From the NCBI RefSeq assembly GCF_036320965.1, contig NC_092241.1, positions 27,600,797-27,664,796 of the forward strand: a stretch of DNA of 64,000 nt, given 5' to 3'. Below the pieces are notes generated by a model that did not search any database, was not told where the DNA came from, and was given only the letters and a program-made list of their open reading frames with translations. Made by a program: the position numbers and the translations under genes. The stretch comes from Panulirus ornatus (Eukaryota > Arthropoda > Malacostraca > Decapoda > Palinuridae). This document shows positions 1 to 12,100 of the stretch, piece after piece. Within the stretch, counting starts at the first letter, position 1; every line of letters begins with the position of its first letter.

Positions 1-3000
1 TATAAGCTGGGAAAATATGTAGTTATGCTGCCCTTGACCGTAAATTTCCGATTAATATGAACAGAAAATATGACAAAATTTTCTTCAAATATGATTATTG
101 ATCAAAGGACTAAATGACCAGTAAACCATAATTTAGCCCCAGATTTAAATTCATCATCAGAAAAAGACCTTATATTGATGTTTTCAAGCAAATCTATTTC
201 CCTTCGAAAAATGCCAAAAAACACGGGTCATAGTTCAGGGTATTTTTTCGCCCAAAAAATTTTTACCTTCACAACTCTCAAATGAGATGATAAATCCCTT
301 CTATACTTGACATAAGCATGGAAAATAACTAGTTATGCTTCTCTTGACCCAAAATACCCGATTTATTAGTACCGACAAATTACACATTCATCTTCAAATG
401 AAATCATTAATTACAAACCTGAATGACCCCTAAACAAAATTTTAGCCCCATATTCATAATCAGCAAGAAAAATGGAATTTATACTAAAGTTTTCAAGAAA
501 ATCTAATTCCCTACCAAAAATACTAAAAATCCTAGGTAATACTTCAGGGAAATTTTTCGCCTAACAAACTTTTTCTTTCAGAGCTGTAATATAACATGAT
601 GAAACCCTTCTATACTTGATATAAGCTGGGAAAATATGTAATTATGCTGCCCGTGACGGTAAATTCCCGATTAATACGAACCGAAAATATGACAAAAATG
701 TTTTCTTATATGATTATTGATCAAAGGACTAAATGACCAGTAAACCATATTTTAGCCCCAGATTTAAATTAAGGATGAGAAAGAGACCTTATATTGAAGT
801 TTTCAAGGGAAACTATTTTCCTTCGAAAAATACCAAAAAACACAGGTTCAGGGTATTTTTTCGCCCAAAACACTTTTTCCTTCAAAACTCTCCAGTGAGA
901 TGATAAATCCCTTCTATAGTTGACATAAACATGGAAAATAAGTAGTTATGCTTCTCTTGACAGGAAATACCCGATTTGTTAGTAAAGACAAATTACACAT
1001 TAATCTTCAAATGAAATAATTTTAATACAAACCTAAATGACCCCGGAAGAAAATTTTAATTCCAGATTCATAATCAGCATGAAAAATAGAATTTAAACTG
1101 TAGTTTTTAAGGAAATGTAAATCCTTTCGAAAAAGACTAAAATTCAAAGGTAATACTTCAGGATAATTTTTCGCTAAAAAAACTTTTTCCTTCACAACTC
1201 TCATATAAAATGATAAACCCTTTCTATTGTTGACATAAACATGGAAAATAGATAGTTATGCTTCTCTTGACGGGAAATACCCAATTTATTAGTGCCAAAA
1301 ATTACATAATTATCTTCAAGTGAAATCATTAATTACAGGCCTGAATGACCCCTAAACAAAATCATAACAACATATTCATGTTCAGCATAAAAAATGGAAT
1401 TCATACTGAACTTTTCAAGGAAATCTAATTCCATTCGAAAAATACTAGAAATCTTAGGAAATACTTCAGGGTAATTTTTTACTCAAAAAAAGTTTTCATT
1501 TACAACTCTTATATAAGATGATAAAACCTTTCTGTAGTTGATATAAGCTAGGAAAATAACTAGTTATGCTTCACTTAACCGTAAATACCCAATTAATAGT
1601 AACGAAAATTTACACAATCACCTTCAAATGAAATAAGTAATTACATGCCTGAATGACCCCTAAACAAAATTTTAGCCCCATATTCATAATCAGGAAGAAA
1701 AATGGAATTCATACTGAAGTTTTCAAGAATATCTAATTCCCTTCGAAAAATACTAAAAATCCTAGGTAATACTTCAAGGTAATTTTTCGCCCAAAAAATT
1801 TTTTCTTTCAAAACTCTAACGTAACATGATGAAACCCTTTTATACTTGATATAAGCTGGGAAAATATGTAGTTACGCTGCCCTTGACCGTAAATTCCCTA
1901 TTAATATGAACAGAAAATATGAAAAATTTTCTTCAAATATGATTATTGATCAAAGGACTAAATGACCAGTAAACCATATTTTAGCCCCAGATTTAAATTA
2001 AGGATGAGAAAGAGACCTTATATTGAAGTTTTCAAGGGAAACTATTTTCCTTCGAAAAATACCAAAAAACACAGGGTATTTTTTCGCCCAAAACACTTTT
2101 TCCTTCAAAACTCTCCAGTGAGATGATAAATCCCTTCTATACTTGACATAAACATGGAAAATATGTAGTTATGCTTCTCTTGACAGGAAATACCCGATTT
2201 GTTAGTAAAGACAAATTACACATTAATCTTCAAATGAAATAATTAAATACAAACCTGAATGAACCCGGAAGAAAATTTTAATTCCAGATTCATAATCAGC
2301 ATGAAAAATAGAATTTAAACTGTAGTTTTTAAGGAAATCTAAATCCTTTCGAAAAAGACTAAAATTCAAAGGTAATACTTCAGGATAATTTTTCGCTAAA
2401 AAAACTTTTTCCTTCACAACTCTCATATAAAATGATAAACCCTTTCTATTGTTGACATAAACATGGAAAATAGATAGTTATGCTTCTCTTGACGGGAAAT
2501 ACCCGATTTATTAGTGCCAAAAAATTACATAATCATCTTCAAGTGAAATCATTAATTACAGGCCTGAATGACCCCTAAACAAAATCATAACAACATATTC
2601 ATTTTCAGCATAGAAAATGGAATTCATACTGAACTTTTCAAGGAAATCCAATTCCATTCGAAAAATACTAGAAATCTTAGGAAATACTTCAGGGTAATTT
2701 TTTGCTGAAAAAGCGTTTTCATTCAAAACTCTTATATAAAATGATAAAACCTTTCTGTAGTTGATATAAGCAAGGAAAATAACTAGTTATGCTTCACTTA
2801 ACCGTAAATACCCGATTCATTAGTAACGAAAATTTACACAATCACCTTCAAATGAAATAAGTAATTACATGCCTGAATGACCCCTAAACAAAATTTTAGC
2901 CCCATATTCATAATCAGGAAGAAAAATGGAATTTATACTGAAGTTTTCAAGAATATCTAATTCCCTTCGAAAAATACTAAAAATCCTAGGTAATACTTCA

Positions 3001-3073
3001 GGGTAATTTCTCGCCCAAAAAAGTTTTTCTTTCAAAACTGTAACGTAACATGATGAAACCCTTCTATACTTGA
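1..3073. repeat. 5.74-kb-period duplication, copy 1
   Basis: Ten monomers ordered A-B-C-D-E-F-A'-D-E-F. The same ten, with the same A' hybrid monomer (A head, C-like middle), recur at 5,742-8,821. The offset is ~5,736 at 1,022 and ~5,748 at 2,223, the change coming from the GGTAATAGTTCAGGG box near 2,080. The true left limit may lie outside the window. Confidence 0.85.
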
Positions 3074-5741
3074 TATAAGCTGGGAAAATATGTAGTTATG
3101 CTGCCCTTGACCGTAAATTTCCGATTAATATGAACAGAAAATATGACAAAATTTTCTTCAAATATGATTATTGATCAAAGGACTAAATGACCAGTAAACC
3201 ATAATTTAGCCCCAGATTTAAATTCATCATCAGAAAAAGACCTTATATTGATGTTTTCAAGCAAATCTATTTCCCTTCGAAAAATGCCAAAAAACACAGG
3301 TCATAGTTCAGGGTATTTTTTCGCCCAAAAAATTTTTACCTTCACAACTCTCAAATGAGATGATAAATCCCTTCTATACTTGACATAAGCATGGAAAATA
3401 ACTAGTTATGCTTCTCTTGACGCAAAATACTTCAAATGAAATACTAAATTACAAACCTGGATGACCCCTAAACAAAATTTTAGCCCCATATTCATAATCA
3501 GCAAGAAAAATGGAATTTATACTAAAGTTTTCAAGAAAATCTAATTCCCTACCAAAAATACTACAAATCCTAGGTAATACTTCAGGGTAATTTTTCAACC
3601 AAAAAACTTTTTCTTTCAGAGCTGTAATATAACATGATGAAACCCTTCTATACTTGATATAAGCTGGGAAAATATGTAATTATGATGCCCTTGACGGTAA
3701 ATTCCCGATTAATACGAACCGAAAATATGACAAAAATGTTTTCTTATATGATTATTGATCAAAGGACTAAATGACCAGTAAACCATATTTTAGCCCCAGA
3801 TTTGAATTGAGGATGAGAAAGAGACCTTGTATTGAAGTTTTCAAGCAAAACTATTTTCCTTCGAAAAATACCAAAAAACACAGGTAATAGTTCAGGGTAT
3901 TTTTTCGCCCAAAAAACTTTTTCCTTCACAACTCTCCAGTGAGATGATATAACCCTTCTATACTTGACGTAAGCATGGAAAATAAGTAGTTATGTTTCTC
4001 TTGACAGGAAATACCCGATTTGTTAGTAAAGACAAATTACACATTAATCTTCAAATGAAATCATTAAATACAAACCTGAATGACCCCTGAAGAAAATTTT
4101 AATTCCAGATTCATAATCAGCATGAAAAATAGAATTTAAACTGTAGTTTTTAAGGAAATCTCAATCCTTTCGAAAAAGACTAAAATTCAAAGGATAATTT
4201 TCGCCCAAAAAACTTTTTCCTTCACAACTGTCCTATAAAATGATAAACCCTTTCTATTGTTGACATAAACATGGAAAATAGATAGTTATGCTTCTCTTGA
4301 CGGGAAATACCAGATTTATTAGTGCCGAAAAATTACATAATCATCTTCAAGTGAAATCATTAATTACAGGCCTGAATAACCCCTAAACAAAATCATAACA
4401 ACACATTCATGTTCAACATAAAAATTGGAATTCATACTGAACTTTTCAAGGAAATCTAATTCTATTCCAAAAATACTAAAAATCTTAGGAAATACTTCAG
4501 GGTAATTTTTTGCTCAAAAAGCGTTTTCATTCACAACTCTTATAAAAAATGATAAAACCTTTCTATAGTTGATATAAGCAAGAAAAATAACTACTTATGC
4601 TTCACTTAACCGTAAATACCCGATTCATTAGTAAAGAAAATTTACACAATCACCTTCAAATGAAATAGGTAATTACATGCCTGAATGACACCTAAACAAA
4701 ATTTTTACCCCATATTCATAATTACGAAGAAAAATGGAATTTATACTGAAGTTTTCGAGAATATCTAATTCCCTTCCAAAAATACTAAAAATCCTAGGTA
4801 ATACTTCAGGGTAATTTTTCGCCCAAAAAAGTTTTTCTTTCAAAACTGTAACGTAACATGATGAAACCCTTCTACACTTGATATAAGCTGGGAAAATATG
4901 TAGTTATGCTGCCCTTACCGTAAATTCCCGATTAATATGAACAAAAAATATGACCAAATTTTCTTCAAATATGATTATTGATCAAAGGACTAAATGACCA
5001 GTAAACCATATTTTAGCCCCAGATTTAAATTCAGGATGAGAAAAAGACCTTATATTGATGTTTTCAAGCAAATCTATTTCCTTCACAACTCTCATATAAA
5101 ATGATAAACCCTTTCTATTGTAGACATAAACATGGAAAATAGATAGTTATGCTTCTCTTGACGGGAAATACCCGATTTATTAGTGCCGAAAAATTACATA
5201 ATCATCTTCAAGTGAAATCATTAATTACAGGCCTGAATGACCCCTTAAACAAAATCATAACAACATATTCATGTTCAGCATAGAAAATGGAATTCATACT
5301 GAACTTTTCAAGGAAATCTAATTCCATTCGAAAAATACTAGAAATCTTAGGAAATACTTCAGGGTAATTTTTTGCTCAGAAAACGTTTTCATTCACAACT
5401 CTTATATAAAATGATAAAACCTTTCTATAGTTGATATAAGCAAGGAAAATAACTAGTTATGCTTCACTTAACCGTAAATAACCGATTCATTAGTAACGAA
5501 AATTTACACAATCATCTTCAAATGAAATAAGTAATTACATGCCTGAATGACACCTAAACAAAATTTTAGCCCCATATTCATAATCAGGAAGTAAAATATA
5601 ATTTATACTGAAGTTTTCAAGAATATCTAATTCCCTTCGAAAAATACTAAAAATCCTAGGTGTAATTCAGTGTAATTTTTTGCCCAAAAAACTTTTTCTT
5701 TCAAAACTGTAACGTAACATGATGAAACCCTTCTATACTTG

Positions 5742-8700
5742 ATATAAGCTGGGAAAATATGTAGTTATGCTGCCAATGATCGTAAATTCCCGATTACTAT
5801 GAACAGAAAATATGACAAAATTTTCTTCAAATATGATTATTGATCAAAGGACTAAATGACCAGTAAACCATATTTTAGCTCCAGATTTAAATTCACGATG
5901 AGAAAAAGACCTTATATTGATGTTTTCAAGCAAATCTATTTCCCTTCGAAAAATACCAAAAAACACAGGTTCAGGGTATTTTTTCGCCCAAAAAACTTTT
6001 TCCTTCACAACTCTCAAATGAGATGATAAATCCCTTCTATACTTGATATAAGCATGGAAAATAACTAGTTATGCTTCTCTTGACCCAAAATACCCGATTT
6101 ATTAGTACCGACAAATTACGCATTCATCATCAAATGAAATCATTAATTACAAACCTGAATGACCCCTAAACAAAATTTTAGCCCCATGTTCATAATCAGC
6201 AAGAAAAATGGAATTTATACTAAAGTTTTCCAGAAAATCTAATTCCCTACCAAAAATACTAAAAATCCTAGGTAATACTTCAGGGAAATTTTTCGCCTAA
6301 AAAACTTTTTCTTTCAGAGCTGTAATATAACATGATGAAACCCTTCTATACTTGATATAAGCTGGGAAAATATGTAATTATGCTGCCCGTGACGGTAAAT
6401 TCCCGATTAATACGAACCGAAAATATGACAAAAATGTTTTCTTATATGATTATTGATCAAAGGACTAAATGACCAGTAAACCATATTTTAGCCCCAGATT
6501 TAAATTAAGGATGAGAAAGAGACCTTATATTGAAGTTTTCAAGGGAAACTATTTTCCTTCGAAAAATACCAAAAAACACAGGTTCAGGGTATTTTTTCGC
6601 CCAAAACACTTTTTCCTTCAAAACTCTCCAGTGAGATGATAAATCCCTTCTATACTTGACATAAACATGGAAAATAAGTAGTTATGCTTCTCTTGACAGG
6701 AAATACCCGATTTGTTAGTAAAGACAAATTACACATTAATCTTCAAATGAAATAATTTTAATACAAACCTGAATGACCCCGGAAGAAAATTTTAATTCCA
6801 GATTCATAATCAGCATGAAAAATAGAATTTAAACTGTAGTTTTTAAGGAAATGTAAATCCTTTCGAAAAAGACTAAAATTCAAAGGTAATACTTCAGGAT
6901 AATTTTTCGCTAAAAAAACTTTCTCCTTCACAACTCTCATATAAAATGATAAACCCTTTCTATTGTTGACATAAACATGGAAAATAGATAGTTATGCTTC
7001 TCTTGACGGGAAATACCAGATTTATTAGTGCCAAAAAATTACATAATCATCTTCAAGTGAAATCATTAATTACAGGCCTGAATGACCCCTAAACAAAATC
7101 ATAACAACATATTCATGTTCAGCATAAAAAATGGAATTCATACTGAACTTTTCAAGGAAATCTAATTCCATTTGAAAAATACTAGAAATCTTAGGAAATA
7201 CTTCAGGGTAATTTTTTACTCAAAAAAAGTTTTCATTTACAACTCTTATATAAGATGATAAAACCTTTCTGTAGTTGATATAAGCTAGGAAAATAACTAG
7301 TTATGCTTCACTTAACCGTAAATACCCAATTAATAGTAACGAAAATTTACACAATCACCTTCAAATGAAATAAGTAATTACATGCCTGAATGACCTCTAA
7401 ACAAAATTTTAGCCCCATATTCATAATCAGGAAGAAAATGGAATTCATACTGAAGTTTTCAAGAATATCTAATTCCCTTCGAAAAATACTAAAAATCCTA
7501 GGTAATACTTCAAGGTAATTTTTCGCCCAAAAAATTTTTTCTTTCAAAACTCTAACGTAACATGATGAAACCCTTTTATACTTGATATAAGCTGGGAAAA
7601 TATGTAGTTATGCTGCCCTTGACCGTAAATTCCCTATTAATATGAACAGAAAATATGAAAAATTTTCTTCAAATATGATTATTGATCAAAGGACTAAATG
7701 ACCAGTAAACCATATTTTAGCCCCAGATTTAAATTAAGGATGAGAAAGAGACCTTATATTGAAGTTTTCAAGGGAAACTATTTTCCTTCGAAAAATACCA
7801 AAAAACACAGGTAATAGTTCAGGGTATTTTTTCGCCCAAAACACTTTTTCCTTCAAAACTCTCCAGTGAGATGATAAATCCCTTCTATACTTGACATAAA
7901 CATGGAAAATAAGTAGTTATGCTTCTCTTGATAGGAAATACCCGATTTGTTAGTAAAGACAAATTACACATTAATCTTCAAATGAAATAATTAAATACAA
8001 ACCTGAATGAACCCGGAAGAAAATTTTAATTCCAGATTCATAATCAGCATGAAAAATAGAATTTAAACTGTAGTTTTTAAGGAAATCTAAATCCTTTCGA
8101 AAAAGACTAAAATTCAAAGGTAATACTTCAGGATAATTTTTCGCTAAAAAAACTTTTTCCTTCACAACTCTCATATAAAATGATAAACCCTTTCTATTGT
8201 TGACATAAACATGGAAAATAGATAGTTATGCTTCTCTTGACGGGAAATACCCGATTTATTAGTGCCAAAAAATTACATAATCATCTTCAAGTGAAATCAT
8301 TAATTACAGGCCTGAATGACCCCTAAACAAAATCATAACAACATATTCATGTTCAGCATAAAAAATGGAATTCATACTGAACTTTTCAAGGAAATCTAAT
8401 TCCATTCGAAAAATACTAGAAATCTTAGGATATACTTCAGGGTAATTTTTTGCTCAAAAAAAGTTTTCATTTACAACTCTTATATAAGATGATAAAACCT
8501 TTCTGTAGTTGATTTAAGCTAGGAAAATAACTAGTTATGCTTCACTTAACCGTAAATACCCAATTAATAGTAACGAAAATTTACACAATCACCTTCAAAT
8601 GAAATAAGTAATTACATGCCTGAATGACCCCTAAACAAAATTTTAGCCCCATATTCATAATCAGGAAGAAAAATGGAATTCATACTGAAGTTTTCAAGAA

Positions 8701-8821
8701 TATCTAATTCCCTTCGAAAAATACTAAAAATCCTAGGTAATACTTCAAGGTAATTTTTCTCCCAAAAAATTTTTTCTTTCAAAACTCTAACGTAACACGA
8801 TGAAACCCTTCTATACTTGAT
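5742..8821. repeat. 5.74-kb-period duplication, copy 2
   Basis: Near-identical to 1-3,073, including the shortened A'-D-E-F cycle. The first ~150 bases differ more (GCCAATGATCG, GATTACTATG), so the exchange point is probably inside the first A monomer. The intervening 3,074-5,741 is a related but distinct run with its own deletions at ~3,430 and ~5,080. Confidence 0.85.
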
Positions 8822-9170
8822 ATAAGCTGGGAAAATATGTAGTTATGCTGCCCTTGACCGTAAATTCCCGATTAATATGAACAGAAAATATGAAAATTTT
8901 CTTCAAATATGATTATTGATCAAAGGACTAAATGACCAGTAAACCATATTTTAGCCCCAGATTTAAATTCATCATCAGAAAAAGACCTTATATTGATGTT
9001 TTCAAGCAAATCTATTTCCCTTCGAAAAATACCAAAAAACACAGGTAATAGTTCAGGGTATTTTTTCGCCCAAAAAACTTTTTCCTTCACAACTCTCAAA
9101 TGAGATGATAAATCCCTTCTATACTTGACATAAGCATGGAAAATAATTAGTTATGCTTCTCTTGACCCAA

Positions 9171-12100
9171 AATACCCGATTTATTAGTACCGACAAATTA
9201 CACATTCATCTTCAAATGAAATCATTAATTACAAACCTGAATGACCCCTAAACAAAATTTTAGCCCCATAGTCATAATCAACAACAAAAATGGAATTTAT
9301 ACTAAAGTTTTCAAGAAAATCTAATTCCCAACCAAAAATACTAAAAATCCTATGTAATACTTCAGGGTAATTTTTCGCCTAAAAAGCTTTTTCTTTCAGA
9401 ACTGTAATATAACATGATGAAACCCTTCAATACTTGATATAAGCTGGGAAAATATGTAATTATGCTGCCCTTGACGGTAAATTCCCGATTAATAAACCGA
9501 AAATATGACAAAAATGTTTTCTTATATGATTATTGATCAAAGGACTAAATGACCAGTAAACCATATTTTAGCCCCAGATTTAAAGTCAGGATGAGAAAGA
9601 GACCTTATATTGAAGTTTTCAAGCAAAACTATTTTCCTTCGAAAAATACCAAAAAACACAGGTTCAGGGTATTTTTTCGCTCAAAAAACTTTTTCCTTCA
9701 CATCTCTCCAGTGAGATGACAAATCTCTTCTATACTTGACATATGCATGGAAAATAAGTAGTTATGCTTCTCTTGACAAGAAATACCCGATTTGTTAGTA
9801 AAGACAAATTACACATTAATCTTCAAATGAAATAATTAAATACAAATCAGAATGATCCCTGAAGAAAATTTTAATTCCAGATTCATAATCAGCATGAAAA
9901 ATGGAATTTAAACTGTAGTTTTTAAGGAAATGTAAATCCTTTCGAAAAAGACTAAAATTCATAGGTAATACTTCAGGATAATTTTTCGCCCAAAAAACTT
10001 TTTCTTTCACAACTCTCATATAAAATGATAAACCCTTTCTATTGTTCACATAAACATGGAAAATAGATAGTTATGCTTCTATTGACGGGAAATACCCGAT
10101 TTTATTAGTGCCGAAAAATTACATAATCATCTTCAAGTGAAATCATTAATTACAGGCCTGAATGACCCCTAAACCAAATCATAACAACATATTCATGTTC
10201 AGTATAAAAAATGGAATTCAAACTGAACTTTTCAAGGAAATCTAATTCCATTCGAAAAATACTAGAAATCTTAGGAAATACTTCAGGGTAATTTTTTCTC
10301 AAAAAACGTTTTCATTCACAAATCTTATATAAAATGATAAAACCTTTCTATAGTTGATATAAGCAAGGAAAATAACTAGTTATGCTTCACTTAACCGTAA
10401 ATACCCGATTCATTAGTAACGAAAATTTACACAATCACCTTCAAATGAAATAAGTAATTACATGCCTGAATGACCCCTAAACAAAATTATAGCCCCATAT
10501 TCATAATCAGGAAGAAAAATGGAAATTATACTGAAGTTTTCACGAATATCTAATGCCCTTCGAAAAATACTAAAAATCCTAGGTAATACTTCAGGGTAAT
10601 TTTTCGCCCAAAAAAGTTTTTCTTTCAAAACTGTAACGTAACATGATGAAACCCTTCTATACTTGATATAAGCTGGGAAAATATGTAGTAATGCTGCCCT
10701 TGACCGTAAATTCCCGATTAATATGAACAGAAAATATGACAAATTTTCTTCAAATATGATTATTGATCAAAGGACTAAATGACCAGTAAACCATATTTTA
10801 GCCCCAGATTTAAATTCAGGATGAGAAAAAGACCTTATATTGATGTTTTCAAGCAAATCTATTTCCCTTCGAAAAATACCAAAAAACACAGGTAATAGTG
10901 CAGAGCATTTTTTCGCCCAAAAAACTTTTTCCTTCACAACTCTCAAATGAGTTGATAAAACCCTTCTATACTTGACCTAAGCATGGAAAATAACTAGTTA
11001 TGCTTCTCTTGACCCAAAATACCCGATTTATTAGTACCGACAAATTACACATTCATCTTCAAATGAAATCATTAATTACAAACCTGAATGACCCCTAAAC
11101 AAAATTTTAGCCCAAGATTCATAATAAGCAAGAAAATTGGAATTTATACTAAAGTTTTCAAGAAAATCTAATTCCCTACCAAAAATACTAAAAATCCTAG
11201 GTAATACTTCAGGGTAATTTTTCGTCTAAAAAACTTTTTCTTTCAGAACTGTAATATATCATGATAAAACCCTTCTATACTTGATATAAGCTGGAAAAAT
11301 ATGTAATTATGCTGCCCTTCACGGTAAATTCCCGATTAATACGAACAGAAAATATGACAAAAATATTTTCTTATATGATTATTGATCAAAGGACTAAATG
11401 ACCAGTAAACCATATTTTAGCCCCAGATTTAAATTCAGGATGAGAAAGAGACCTTATAATGAAGTTTTCAAGCAAAACTATTTTCCTTCAAAAAATACCA
11501 AAAAACACAGGTAATAGTTCAGGGTATTTTTTCGCCTAAAAAACTTTTTCCTTCACAACTCTCCAGTGAGATGACAAATCCCTTCTATACTTGACATAAG
11601 CATGGAAAATAAGTAGTTATGCTTCTCTTGACAGGAAATACCCGATTTGTTAGTAAAGACAAATTACACATTAATCTTCAAATGAAATAATCAAATACAA
11701 ACCTGAATGACCCCTGAAAAAAATTTTAATTCCAGATTCATAATCAGCATGAAAAATGGAATTTAAACTGTAGTTTTTTAAGGAAATCTCAATCCTTTCG
11801 AAAAAGACTAAAATTCAAAGGTAATACTTCAGGATAATATTTTGCCCAAAAAACTTTTTCCTTCACAACTCTCAATAAAATGATAAACCCTTTCTATTGT
11901 TGACATAAACATGGAAAATAGATAGTTATGCTTCTCTTGACGGGAAATACCCGATGTATTAGTGCCGAAAAATTACATAATCATCTTCAAGTGAAATCAT
12001 TAATTACAGGCCTGAATGACCCCTAAACAAAATCATAACAACATGTTCATGTTCAGCATAAAAAATGGAATTCATACTGAACTTTTCAAGGAAATCTAAT

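Noticed and set aside
9816..10742. Frames of 77 and 94 codons repeated identically at 19,948-20,873
   Set aside because: Identity follows from the 10.13 kb duplication and not from protein conservation.
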